Below the pieces are notes generated by a model. That model saw nothing but the letters and a program-made list of their open reading frames with translations, was not told where the DNA came from and made no database searches. Below, in pieces: positions 36,759-45,918 of a DNA stretch of 64,000 nucleotides. Both the position numbers and the translations under genes were made by a program. Source of the stretch: Algibacter miyuki (GTDB taxonomy: Bacteria > Bacteroidota > Bacteroidia > Flavobacteriales > Flavobacteriaceae); the NCBI RefSeq assembly GCF_030409805.1, contig NZ_JAUFQP010000013.1:502501-566500 (forward strand), written 5' to 3'. Position 1 is the stretch's first letter; each line of letters begins with the position of its first letter.

Positions 36759-37832
36759 ATGGGACTAGAGAAATTAACGAGTGATGCTATTGCGCTTTTA
36801 AAAAAACTGATAGAAACGCAATCTTTTTCTTCGGAAGAAGATGTTACAGCAGCACATATAGAAGATTGGTTTAAACGCTACGAAATTGATTTTAAACGCA
36901 CAAAAAATAACGTTTGGGCAGTTAATAAACACTTCGATGAAAGTAAACCAACACTGTTGTTAAATTCGCACCACGATACTGTAAAACCAAATTCGGCTTA
37001 CACTAAAGATCCTTTAAAAGCTATTGTAGAAGATGGTAAGTTATTTGGTTTAGGTAGTAATGATGCAGGCGGTTGTTTGGTGTCGTTAATTGCAACATTT
37101 ACACATTTTTACAATCACGAAAATTTAAAATATAACCTAGTTGTTGTCGCTTCCGCGGAAGAAGAGAGCAGCGGGCCAAACGGGCTAAATAGTATGTTGG
37201 CGGTTATTCCTAAGGTAGATGTTGCCATTGTTGGCGAACCTACTTTAATGAATTTGGCTGTCGCCGAAAAAGGACTTGTAGTTTTCGATGCGGTTGTAGA
37301 AGGTACGCCAAGTCACGCCGCACATCCAAACGATAATAACGCCATTTATAACACGATAGAAGCCTTACAATGGTTTAAAGATTTGAAGTTTGAAAAAGGC
37401 TCAGAAGCTTTAGGAGATGTTAAATTGACAGTGACTCAAATAAAAGCAGGATCACAACATAATGTGGTGCCAGCGCACGTCGATTTAGTTATTGATGTTC
37501 GTGTAAACGATGCTTACAGCAATAAAGAAGTTGCTGAAATTTTAGAACAAAGCGCACCGGTAACAAGTATTAAGGCGCGCAGTTTACGTTTGAATTCATC
37601 ATCTATTCCAATCGATCATGCCTTAGTTAAGGCAGGTATTGCTATGGGACGCACAACCTATGGCTCACCAACATTATCCGATCAAGCCGTGCTTACGTGT
37701 CCGAGTTTAAAATTAGGGCCAGGAGATAGCACCCGCTCGCATTCGGCGGACGAATTTATTTATGTCAACGAAATAGAAGAAGGCGTACAGATTTATGTTG
37801 AATTGTTAAATCGGGTTTTACTTCCTGCGTAA
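36759..37832 (+). CDS. argE: M20-family N-acylornithine/citrulline deacylase
   Basis: 357-residue zinc peptidase of the M20 family. Metal-site motifs are LLNSHHDTVKP near residue 70 (His, Asp), GLGSNDAGGC near 96, ASAEEESSGPNG near 131 (catalytic Glu pair), and a late His in STRSHSADEFI. In a pathway with ArgF' the expected substrate is N-acylcitrulline (probably N-succinylcitrulline), giving free citrulline for ArgG. Position in the operon supports this. Confidence 0.9.
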   Translation: MGLEKLTSDAIALLKKLIETQSFSSEEDVTAAHIEDWFKRYEIDFKRTKNNVWAVNKHFDESKPTLLLNSHHDTVKPNSAYTKDPLKAIVEDGKLFGLGSNDAGGCLVSLIATFTHFYNHENLKYNLVVVASAEEESSGPNGLNSMLAVIPKVDVAIVGEPTLMNLAVAEKGLVVFDAVVEGTPSHAAHPNDNNAIYNTIEALQWFKDLKFEKGSEALGDVKLTVTQIKAGSQHNVVPAHVDLVIDVRVNDAYSNKEVAEILEQSAPVTSIKARSLRLNSSSIPIDHALVKAGIAMGRTTYGSPTLSDQAVLTCPSLKLGPGDSTRSHSADEFIYVNEIEEGVQIYVELLNRVLLPA

Positions 37833-37870
37833 GCTGAACCCTTTTTTAAGTAGTGGTATTAACTAAAATT

Positions 37871-37933
37871 GAAAGTAGAAATTTCTGCTTTCATAAACAT
37901 ATAAAAAGATTCCTGCTTTTATGGGAATAACAA
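37871..37933 (+). repeat. Intercistronic palindromes argE-argH
   Basis: GAAAGTAGAAATTTCTGCTTTC (37871-37892; read as GAAAG-T-AGAAATTTCT-G-CTTTC) is near-perfect. AGATTCCTGCTTTTATGGGAAT follows (arms ATTCC and GGGAAT) and resembles a decayed form of the short palindromes at 30685 and 60414. Confidence 0.5.
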
Positions 37934-37945
37934 AAAAATAATAGA

Positions 37946-39220
37946 ATGAAACTCTGGGACAAAGGTATATCGATAGATAAAAAAATAGAACAATTTACTG
38001 TTGGAAACGATAGAGAAATTGATATTCATATTGCGAAATACGATGTTATAGCATCGCGAGCACATGCCAAAATGCTTCAAAAAATCGGGATTATTACGGT
38101 TGAAGAATTGGTAGATTTATTGGGTGGTTTGCAAGTTTTAGAAAAGCAAATTGAAAACGGCACTTTTGTTATCGATGCTCAATTTGAGGATGTTCACTCT
38201 AAAATTGAGTTTGAGTTGACGAAGTCGTTAGGTGAAGTTGGAAAAAAAATACATACAGCACGTTCTAGAAATGATCAAGTTTTAGTGGCTTGCCATTTAT
38301 ATTACAAAGACAATTTAAGTGTTATAAAAGATAAAACACAAACACTTTTTAATACGCTTTTGGATTTAGCAGATACGTATAAAGATAAAGTTTTACCTGG
38401 TTATACGCACTTGCAAGTAGCTATGCCATCATCTTTTGGATTGTGGTTTTCTGCTTATGCAGAATTAATGATAGACGACGTGTTTTTACTAGATGCTGCT
38501 ATAAAAACGGTAGATCAAAATCCGTTAGGTTCGGCTGCTGGTTACGGAAGTTCTTTCCCTATCGATAGAGAGTTAACAACCAAAGAAATGGGCTTTGCAA
38601 CACTTAAATATAATGTGGTTGCGGCACAAATGGGACGTGGTAAAAACGAGCGTACTATTGCTATGGCTTTAGGAAGTTTGTGTAATACATTGTCTCGTTT
38701 TGCGATGGACACCTGTTTATACATGAGTCAGAATTTTGGATTTGTTTCTTTTCCAGATGAATTAACAACGGGAAGTAGCATTATGCCACACAAGAAAAAT
38801 CCTGATGTTTTTGAATTAATTCGAGGAAAATGTAATAAAATTCAAGCCTTACAAGGTGAAATGGTTTTAATAACCAATAATTTACCAAGTGGATACCACA
38901 GAGATTACCAATTATTAAAAGAAAACATGATTGCTGCTTTTGAGGAATTAAAAGACATTTTAGACATTTTTAATTATTCTATTCAGCAAATTATTGTAAA
39001 AGATATTGATGTAAATAGCGATTTGTATAAATACTTATTTACGGTTGATAACATCAATACATTGGTGGTAGAAGGACAAAGTTTTAGAGAAGCTTACCAA
39101 AAAATTGGTGGGCAAGTTCAAGACGGAACTTATGTGCCAGATACTTCTAAAAAACACACGCATGCAGGAAGTATCCATAACTTATGTTTGGATAAAATTA
39201 GAGCGAAGTTTCCGGTATAG
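37946..39220 (+). CDS. argH: Argininosuccinate lyase
   Basis: Final arginine step, releasing fumarate. 424 residues of the fumarase/aspartase superfamily with the signature GSSIMPHKKNPD near residue 276, preceded by the THLQVAMPSSFG and HTARSRNDQVLV segments. It lies 113 nt after argE. Confidence 0.96.
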   Translation: MKLWDKGISIDKKIEQFTVGNDREIDIHIAKYDVIASRAHAKMLQKIGIITVEELVDLLGGLQVLEKQIENGTFVIDAQFEDVHSKIEFELTKSLGEVGKKIHTARSRNDQVLVACHLYYKDNLSVIKDKTQTLFNTLLDLADTYKDKVLPGYTHLQVAMPSSFGLWFSAYAELMIDDVFLLDAAIKTVDQNPLGSAAGYGSSFPIDRELTTKEMGFATLKYNVVAAQMGRGKNERTIAMALGSLCNTLSRFAMDTCLYMSQNFGFVSFPDELTTGSSIMPHKKNPDVFELIRGKCNKIQALQGEMVLITNNLPSGYHRDYQLLKENMIAAFEELKDILDIFNYSIQQIIVKDIDVNSDLYKYLFTVDNINTLVVEGQSFREAYQKIGGQVQDGTYVPDTSKKHTHAGSIHNLCLDKIRAKFPV

Positions 39221-39251
39221 TTTGTTTTAAAACACGTCTAAACGCATAAAA

Positions 39252-40220
39252 ATGCAGAACATAAAGATTGATAAGTTTGTATTATCGATTATAGGTATTA
39301 TTATAATAGCCTACTTTTTACCCGAATGGGGAACTAGTGAAAGCAAAATTCCTATCGACACGATTAGTGCGGTAGGAATTTCGCTTATATTCTTTTTTTA
39401 CGGATTAAAATTAAGTCCGGAGAAGCTAAAAGCAGGACTTAAAAACTGGAAATTACATGTTTTGGTTCAGGCTTCTACATTTTTCATTTTTCCTATTTTG
39501 GTTTTAGCTTGTCGTCCATTAATTCAGGATGAAGCGCAAGAAACCATTTGGTTAGCTTTCTTTTTTTTAGCCGCATTACCGTCCACAGTATCATCGTCGG
39601 TTGTTATGGTGTCTATGGCGAAAGGAAATGTGCCGGCGGCTATTTTTAACGCCAGTATTTCTGGAATTATTGGCATTGCTATTACGCCGCTCTGGATGGG
39701 GCTTTTTGTTAATGATGCTCAAACCGATTTTGACTTTACCGCGATTTACATTAAACTGATTGTTCAAATCATTTTACCTGTGGTCTTAGGACTTCTGTTA
39801 CAGCGTTATTTGGGCGGTTTTGTACAGAAACATAGTAGTAAACTGACGCTTTTTGATAAATCTATTATTCTTCTAATTATCTATAAAAGTTTTGCTGAAT
39901 CGTTTACTGAAAACATTTTTAGTTCGGTATCGGTAGTGGATTTATTTTGGCTTTTTGCTGGGGTTGTTGTGTTGTTTTTGGTAGCATTTAACCTGACTGG
40001 TTTTATGGCTAAAAAAATGAACTTTACCAAAGAAGATCAAATCACGGCGCAGTTTTGTGGGACTAAAAAATCGTTAGTACACGGTACGGTGTTTTCTAAA
40101 ATTATATTTGGAAATATGGCGACTATTGGCATTATTTTATTGCCACTGATGTTGTTTCATGCGGCACAAATATTAATTATTAGTATGGTAGCCGCTAGAT
40201 TAGCTAGAAAGACGGATTAA
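39252..40220 (+). CDS. SBF-like (bile acid:Na+ symporter-family) transporter
   Basis: 322-residue inner-membrane protein with about ten hydrophobic segments. Family-type motifs are FFFYGLKLSPEKLKAGL near residue 50, ALPSTVSSSVVMVSMAKGN near 111, and FCGTKKSLVHGT near 268. These match the SBF-like branch of the bile-acid symporter family. It follows argH by 31 nt on the same strand, so it is probably cotranscribed. The substrate is unknown; an organic acid is as likely as any. Confidence 0.85.
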   Translation: MQNIKIDKFVLSIIGIIIIAYFLPEWGTSESKIPIDTISAVGISLIFFFYGLKLSPEKLKAGLKNWKLHVLVQASTFFIFPILVLACRPLIQDEAQETIWLAFFFLAALPSTVSSSVVMVSMAKGNVPAAIFNASISGIIGIAITPLWMGLFVNDAQTDFDFTAIYIKLIVQIILPVVLGLLLQRYLGGFVQKHSSKLTLFDKSIILLIIYKSFAESFTENIFSSVSVVDLFWLFAGVVVLFLVAFNLTGFMAKKMNFTKEDQITAQFCGTKKSLVHGTVFSKIIFGNMATIGIILLPLMLFHAAQILIISMVAARLARKTD

Positions 40221-40280
40221 GCTTTTTAATTTAACGTATTAAATTTGTTTTAATTTAATGATGAATCTTGACGGATAGCT

Positions 40281-40440
40281 GCGTTAGGGATTGATGCGGC
40301 ATCCTTTTTTTTCTGATGAAATACTTATTTATAGGATAGTACATTTTTTTATAACACAGACTTTATTTGCTAATACACCGAAAAAAAAGATATAGCGGAA
40401 AGCCCGACCGTTTGTAGTTTTTACGGAAAAGGGTAACGCC
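40281..40440 (+). ncRNA. Flavo-1-like structured element, copy D
   Basis: Plus strand, 60 nt after the transporter gene. It is the most complete copy: GCGTTAGGGATTGATGCGG then CATCCTTTTTT, and AAAAAAGATATAGCGGAAAG then CCCGACCG, closing with GGGTAACGCC. Closing stem GCGTT/AACGC. Confidence 0.7.
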
Positions 40441-40474
40441 AAAAATGAAATTAAAAAAGTTACTTAACGATTAT

Positions 40475-40504
40475 AAAAAAAGCGCATTTAAAAAAATGCG
40501 CTTT
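40475..40504 (-). terminator. leuB terminator
   Basis: On minus, AAAGCGCATT and AATGCGCT form the stem around a T-rich loop and are followed by seven T. It ends the leuA-leuB transcript. Confidence 0.85.
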
Positions 40505-40551
40505 AGAAGGGATCCAAGATTTTAATGTACAGCGTGACTAACTCAAAATAA

Positions 40552-41670
40552 TTAAATAATAGTGGATTGCCCTAAGTGTATGTTGGTAAAATTCAGATTG
40601 GTTTCATCGGGATGGTTTATAAAATCTTCAATGAAATCGCCAACCTTGGTGGTGGAAATATTATCGTACTTGGTGTTTAAATCGGGTGTGGTAATGTGTA
40701 ATTTTAATGATTTATCGACACCTTCGCGCACACGGCTTGCCTCTTCATCTAATCCGAAATGATCTAACAGCATAGCTGCGGATAAAATGGACGCGATAGG
40801 GTTTGCTATGCCTTTGTTGGCTGCCTTGGTGTAAGCCCCGTGAATGGGCTCGAACATGGCGTATTTGTCGCCTATAGAAGTGGATGCCAACAGGCCGATA
40901 GAACCTACGATAACGCTGGCTTCTTCGGAAAGGATGTCGCCAAACATATTTTCGGTTAAAATAACGTCGAATTGACGTGGGTTGATAATAAGCTCCATGG
41001 CTGCATTATCAATATACATGTACCTTAGTTTTACGTTTGGGTATTGCGGTGCAATTTCTTGCACAATGCGTCTCCAAAGGCGTGAGCTTTCTAAAACGTT
41101 GGCTTTATCAACTAAAGTGATTTTGTTTTTTCTTGATTGTGCGGCTTTAAAAGCGGCGTGAGCAATGCGCTCTATTTCGAATCTGTTGTATGTACAGGTA
41201 TCGGTAGCGGTATTGCCGTCTTCGCTTAGTGTATGGTCACCAAAATAGATGCCACCAGTAAGTTCGCGATAGATAAGTATGTTGACGTCTTTGATCTGTT
41301 TGACTTTTAGTGAGGATTTGGTAAGTAAATCATCATAAGCAATTACAGGACGTATGTTGGTGTGTAAACCGAGTTCTTTTCTAATACCTAAAAGACCTTG
41401 TTCTGGACGTATTTTTGCATTAGGATCAAGATCAAAAGAGGTGCGCCCAATGGCTCCAAAAAGCACCGCATCGGCATTTTTACAAATAGCAATGGTTTCG
41501 TCGGGTAGTGCGTTACCTGTTTTGTCGATAGCACAAGCACCTACAAGTGCATGATTGAAAGTAAATATGTGGTTAAAATCCATGGCAATGGCTTTTAACA
41601 CCTTTACGGCTTGCGCGGTGACCTCGGGACCAATGCCATCACCTGGTAATACGGCTATATTTAATTTCAT
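40552..41670 (-). CDS. leuB: 3-isopropylmalate dehydrogenase
   Basis: NAD-dependent oxidative decarboxylation in leucine synthesis. 372 residues: LPGDGIGPEV at 8-17, RPEQGLLGIRKEL near 88, YRELTGGIYFGDH near 133, and the signature NMFGDILSEEASVIVGSIGL near 240. It follows leuA by 75 nt. leuC and leuD are not next to it, unlike many leu operons, and must lie outside the window. Confidence 0.96.
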   Translation of the reverse strand: MKLNIAVLPGDGIGPEVTAQAVKVLKAIAMDFNHIFTFNHALVGACAIDKTGNALPDETIAICKNADAVLFGAIGRTSFDLDPNAKIRPEQGLLGIRKELGLHTNIRPVIAYDDLLTKSSLKVKQIKDVNILIYRELTGGIYFGDHTLSEDGNTATDTCTYNRFEIERIAHAAFKAAQSRKNKITLVDKANVLESSRLWRRIVQEIAPQYPNVKLRYMYIDNAAMELIINPRQFDVILTENMFGDILSEEASVIVGSIGLLASTSIGDKYAMFEPIHGAYTKAANKGIANPIASILSAAMLLDHFGLDEEASRVREGVDKSLKLHITTPDLNTKYDNISTTKVGDFIEDFINHPDETNLNFTNIHLGQSTII

Positions 41671-41694
41671 CTGTTCGTGTTTTTATTAAGGTTT

Positions 41695-41732
41695 ACAACA
41701 TCCAAAATAATACATTTTATTTTGAATGTTGT
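41695..41732 (-). repeat. Long inverted repeat between leuA and leuB
   Basis: ACAACATTCAAAATAA and TTATTTTGGATGTTGT (minus) pair over 16 positions with one G-U and a 6-nt loop. No T-run follows. Probably an mRNA processing or stability hairpin, or a regulatory site. Confidence 0.6.
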
Positions 41733-41745
41733 ATCCTTTTAAGTA

Positions 41746-42921
41746 TTAAGACGAAATAATTTCGCTATACATTTTACTGTTTTCTATAATTTGATGAATA
41801 TCGCTATCGATAACTTCTTTTTTCTTATCAGCGTATTCAAGGAAACTTGTGTAAACCTCGTCTAATTGAAGTTTAGTTAACTCGTAACCAATGTTTTTTG
41901 CTCTATATGCTAAAGCGGCACGACCACTACGGGCTGTTAATACAATGGCAGATTCAGTTACACCAACATCTTTAGGATCGATAATTTCGTAAGTTTCACG
42001 ATTTTTTATCACACCATCTTGGTGAATTCCTGAGCTGTGTGCAAATGCATTTGCGCCAACAATAGCTTTGTTTGGTTGGGTGTAAATCCCCATACTATCC
42101 GATACTAATTGACTTAAGCCGTAAAGCATTTCGGTTTTAATGTTGGTATCTAAGTTGAGGTAAGGATGTTGTTTTAAAATCATCACCACTTCTTCTAAAG
42201 CGGTGTTACCAGCACGCTCGCCAATACCATTAATAGTACATTCTATTTGGCGTGCACCGTTTATAACACCTTCGATAGAGTTAGCCGTAGCTAATCCTAA
42301 ATCGTTATGGCAATGGCAAGATAAAATGGCTTTATCTATCCCTTTTACGTTCTCTTTTAAGTATTTTATTTTTGCTCCGTATTCACTCGGTAAACAGTAT
42401 CCTGTTGTATCTGGAATGTTTAAAACCGTGGCACCAGCTTTAATAACAGCCTCGCAAACACGCGCTAAATATTCGTTATCTGTTCTACCAGCATCTTCAG
42501 CATAAAACTCAACATCTTCAACAAAAGACTTGGCATAAGTAACGGCTCTAACGGCACGTTCTATGATGGCATCTTGTGTTGATTTAAATTTAAATTTTAT
42601 ATGTGAATCCGATGTGCCAATACCAGTATGTATTCTTGGTAATTTAGCATATTTTAAGGCTTCGGCAGCAACTTTTATATCATTTTCTACCGAGCGTGTT
42701 AAACCACAAACGGTCGCGTTTTTTACAATTTTAGAAATTTCTTCAACCGATCTAAAATCGCCAGGGCTAGATACAGGAAAACCTGCTTCAATAACATCTA
42801 CACCTAAAAAATCTAGCTGTTCGGCTATAATTAGTTTTTGCTCTGTATTTAGCTTACATCCAGGGACTTGCTCGCCATCTCTAAGCGTTGTATCGAAAAT
42901 TTGTACTTTATTATCAGACAT
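41746..42921 (-). CDS. leuA: 2-isopropylmalate synthase, short form
   Basis: Condenses 2-ketoisovalerate with acetyl-CoA, the committed leucine step. The catalytic TIM barrel shows [15 protein letters not shown] at 10-24, [15 protein letters not shown] near 202 and [14 protein letters not shown] near 234. At 391 residues it ends after subdomain II ([20 protein letters not shown]) and lacks the roughly 130-residue C-terminal domain that senses leucine in the E. coli-type enzyme. First gene of leuA-leuB. Confidence 0.93.
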   Translation of the reverse strand: MSDNKVQIFDTTLRDGEQVPGCKLNTEQKLIIAEQLDFLGVDVIEAGFPVSSPGDFRSVEEISKIVKNATVCGLTRSVENDIKVAAEALKYAKLPRIHTGIGTSDSHIKFKFKSTQDAIIERAVRAVTYAKSFVEDVEFYAEDAGRTDNEYLARVCEAVIKAGATVLNIPDTTGYCLPSEYGAKIKYLKENVKGIDKAILSCHCHNDLGLATANSIEGVINGARQIECTINGIGERAGNTALEEVVMILKQHPYLNLDTNIKTEMLYGLSQLVSDSMGIYTQPNKAIVGANAFAHSSGIHQDGVIKNRETYEIIDPKDVGVTESAIVLTARSGRAALAYRAKNIGYELTKLQLDEVYTSFLEYADKKKEVIDSDIHQIIENSKMYSEIISS

Positions 42922-43034
42922 TTATTGAAATATATTTTCTTATTGTTCTACGAAGTTATATTTTGGTTTAATAATATGAGAATACATAAAGTTATTATTA
43001 CGATGTTTAAAACAAGAACATCAGTCTTAATGTA

Positions 43035-43064
43035 TTGGTAATTAGCACTTTAATAGATACTTTG
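43035..43064 (+). promoter_or_regulatory. Candidate promoter abutting the 515-residue protein gene
   Basis: TTG (43035-43037) and TACTTTG (43058-43064) are 20 nt apart. The latter is TAnnTTTG with one base missing. The start codon is at 43070, so the mRNA would be leaderless or nearly so. Confidence 0.35.
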
Positions 43065-43069
43065 TAACT

Positions 43070-44617
43070 ATGACGAAAGAACAAAAAGATAATTTGTTTG
43101 TACTGGTAAAATCACTTTCTAAATCCGAAAAGCGGCAATTTAAGCTTTATGTGGGGAGATTGGGGGTGAATGAAGATTCTAAATTTTTAATGCTGTTTAA
43201 TATTTTAGAAAAATTATCAGTTTACGACGAAGCTACCATATTAAAAAAGGGGATTGTTAAAAAACAACAGCTTTCTAACCTAAAAGCACATCTTTACAAG
43301 CAAATTTTAATTAGTTTACGTTTAAACCCGTCTCATAAGGATATTCGTTTGCAAATTCGCGAACAACTAGATTTCGCAACTATTTTATACCATAAAGGAC
43401 TTTACAAACAAAGTCTTAAAATTCTAGAAAAAGCTAAAAGTTTAGCCATTGTAAACGAAGAAAAAAATGTAGCTTATGAGGTTGTGGAGCTCGAAAAATT
43501 AATAGAATCGCAATACATAACTCGAAGTTTAAGTAATCGAGCCGATGAGTTAACTATTCAGGCTAAAGAGCTCAGTTTACATAATGTTTTAGCTAGTAAA
43601 TTATCTAATTTATCATTGCAATTATATGGACTGTTTTTAAAAATAGGTTACATTAAAAACGATGAAGATTATAAGCAAGTTACCAAATACTTTAACGATA
43701 GACTCCCGAAATACGATATCAACCAATTAGGATTTCGTGAAAAACTGTGGCTTTACAAGTCGTATTTGTGGTATAGTTTTTTAACTGTCGATTTTTTATC
43801 TTGTTATAAATATTCATCTAAATGGGTGGATTTATTTTATGAAAAAGAAGACATGATTGCCTTAAATCCAGTGTTTTTTTTAAGAGGAAATAATTATTTA
43901 TTAGAATCGCTGTATTTTCTTGGGAAATACAATAAATTCAAAGAAAGCCTTATTAAGTTTGAAATTGTAATTAACGAAAAATGGTTTCCAAAAGATGACA
44001 ATCTCGACGGACTAGCTTTTCTGTTTAAATACAATAACAAATTCAATTTGCATTTTATAGAAGGTAGCTTTGAAGAAGGCTTACCGCTAGTAGATACCGT
44101 TTTGTTAGAGCTAAAAAGTTATAGAAACCGTATAGATGAACATCATGTTATGGTGTTTTATTACAAAATGGCAAGTATGTATTTTGGCGCTGGCGAAAAC
44201 AAAAAATGCATTCAGTTTTTAGATAAAATTATAAGTAACAAGTCGTTACAGATGCGTGAAGATTTACTTTGTTTTTCAAGAATTTTAAATCTAGTTGCGC
44301 ATTACGAAGCCGGTTTAGATTATAATCTTGATGTGCTTATTAAATCGACCTATAAGTTTTTAATTAAAATGGAAGATTTGTACGAAGTGCAACGTGAATT
44401 TATAAAATTCTTACGTGGTTTAGGAGATATTTATCCGCACGAAGTAAAGAACGAATTTATTAAATTACATAAGAAACTAAAAGAGTACGAAAACGATCCG
44501 TATCAAAGTCGCGCATTCCTATACCTCGATATTATTTCATGGCTCGAATCTAAAATTCAAAACCGCCCAATTGGGTTAGTGATCCGAAACAAATTTCACG
44601 ATATGCGAGCAAAATAA
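43070..44617 (+). CDS. TPR-like helical protein of unknown function
   Basis: 515 residues, all predicted helical, with no signal peptide or membrane segment, so cytosolic. Opening: KDNLFVLVKSLSKSEKRQFK. Repeated helix pairs such as LYHKGLYKQSLKILEKAKSL (near residue 105) and FIEGSFEEGLPLVDTVLLEL (near 330) look like tetratricopeptide repeats. I know similar sequences only as conserved hypotheticals in Flavobacteriia. Divergent from leuA across 148 nt, monocistronic. No function can be given. Confidence 0.85.
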   Translation: MTKEQKDNLFVLVKSLSKSEKRQFKLYVGRLGVNEDSKFLMLFNILEKLSVYDEATILKKGIVKKQQLSNLKAHLYKQILISLRLNPSHKDIRLQIREQLDFATILYHKGLYKQSLKILEKAKSLAIVNEEKNVAYEVVELEKLIESQYITRSLSNRADELTIQAKELSLHNVLASKLSNLSLQLYGLFLKIGYIKNDEDYKQVTKYFNDRLPKYDINQLGFREKLWLYKSYLWYSFLTVDFLSCYKYSSKWVDLFYEKEDMIALNPVFFLRGNNYLLESLYFLGKYNKFKESLIKFEIVINEKWFPKDDNLDGLAFLFKYNNKFNLHFIEGSFEEGLPLVDTVLLELKSYRNRIDEHHVMVFYYKMASMYFGAGENKKCIQFLDKIISNKSLQMREDLLCFSRILNLVAHYEAGLDYNLDVLIKSTYKFLIKMEDLYEVQREFIKFLRGLGDIYPHEVKNEFIKLHKKLKEYENDPYQSRAFLYLDIISWLESKIQNRPIGLVIRNKFHDMRAK

Positions 44618-44703
44618 TTGGAGGTAGAAAAAACGATTAGCTCTTGAGGTTAACTAGTTTAAAACATTGTATTTAATATGTATAATGTTATCTAACGTGT
44701 TCC

Positions 44704-45240
44704 TTAAATTTGAAATCGTTTATTATACCATTTTTTATATTTTCTATTCTTTATAGATTTCGGACTTGGGAAATTTATAAACGCTTTACAGTATCCCGAA
44801 TTGGCGTTGTTTTCTCCGTAAATATCATAGGGGATAATGGTGTATATCGGAGCTGCCTTGACTTCATGTTTGTTATATATCCATGTGTAATTCATGGTTA
44901 TTAGAAGTTCTTCTTTTGATTTGTATCGAAAGGCCGAATTAATATCTGGGCCTTCTTTTATATATGGAATTTCTGCCAAAACATGCATGTCTGCTATTAC
45001 GCTATAGTATTCTGGGTTCCAATCACAAGTAATAATTTTTGTCGACTTTACTTTCATTAAGTAAACTTTTGTGGCATATTCACCTTCATAGTCACAACAA
45101 TCGCAGTAGTCTAAAATATAGGGATCTGTATTTAAAAATTCACAAACTTGCTCAGCTTGCTGCAAGGTCAAATTATCCCATGCATCAGCCCATAAAAATA
45201 TAGGGCATAAAAGCAAAAATGTTAGTAAGGCGTTTTTCAT
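44704..45240 (-). CDS. Small secreted Cys-containing protein of unknown function
   Basis: 178 residues. Residues 1-18 are a signal peptide (LLLCPIFLWADA). The mature protein has clustered cysteines (DYCDCCDYEGEYA near residue 45, with further Cys at 33, 72 and near 149) that may form disulfides or bind metal, and a basic C-terminus (KNRKYKKWYNKRFQI). No family recognised. It stands alone, convergent with the TPR-like gene. Confidence 0.65.
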   Translation of the reverse strand: MKNALLTFLLLCPIFLWADAWDNLTLQQAEQVCEFLNTDPYILDYCDCCDYEGEYATKVYLMKVKSTKIITCDWNPEYYSVIADMHVLAEIPYIKEGPDINSAFRYKSKEELLITMNYTWIYNKHEVKAAPIYTIIPYDIYGENNANSGYCKAFINFPSPKSIKNRKYKKWYNKRFQI

Positions 45241-45873
45241 ATTTTGTTTTACTGAAGGGGGAGATTGTTGTTAGTTTCTCTTATTTACTTAAAGCTTTTA
45301 GTATGCGCTCTTCGTTTATAACGATATCTCGAAATAGTAGTTGATAATCAGACCAAAAACGAAGTTATTATTTTTTATGAAAAAGCAGTATATTTCTATT
45401 TACAAAAATCATACATTTTATATATATTGCTACGCTTGATTATAGGGCTTCAACTGGTGTAGTTATAAATAATGTTGATGAAATTGGTGTTGGTTTGAAT
45501 ATTTTTTGACCTGTACTATATTGTTGAATAAAGGGAGGTGTATTACTGTGTTTTTTTTTTTTTTTTTTGAATTTTCTATGTTGAGTTCATTAGTTTTTAT
45601 TTAAATAATTGAAAAATATTAACGCTATGTATAAAATTGGATTATAAGATTTCTATTTTGGTGATTATCCTATCTTGCGAATTATTAAGCACATTATTTG
45701 AAATTAAAAAGAACGCTAAGCACTACAGTAGTTCTAAATAATATAAAATTCTTTTTCATTTTTATAATTAGTTATATACATAAACTTGTATGAGGTGTTA
45801 AATATATGTTCTATGTCGATACCTATACCGATATACTTATATATAATTAAATTTATCTTCTTTTCAATAAAAT
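45241..45873. other. Gene-free AT-rich stretch with a T18 tract
   Basis: No gene is seen. A run of 18 T lies at 45551-45568, a likely slippage site and a place where the assembly could be off by a base. TGAAAAAGCAGTAT near 45378 resembles TGAGAAAGCAGTAT near 54024, on the other side of the receptor locus. Confidence 0.5.
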
Positions 45874-45900
45874 AAGGCTCTTGAAAAAATCAAGAGCCTT
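45874..45900 (-). terminator. Terminator after susD
   Basis: AAGGCTCTTG and CAAGAGCCTT form a perfect 10-bp stem with a 7-nt loop and a T-rich tail on minus. Confidence 0.88.
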
Positions 45901-45918
45901 TAATTAAATTCTTGTTGG

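Noticed and set aside
45551-45568. T18 tract as a regulatory or phase-variation signal
   Set aside because: It is in a gene-free region with no promoter or ORF close enough to be switched; more likely neutral or an assembly weak point.
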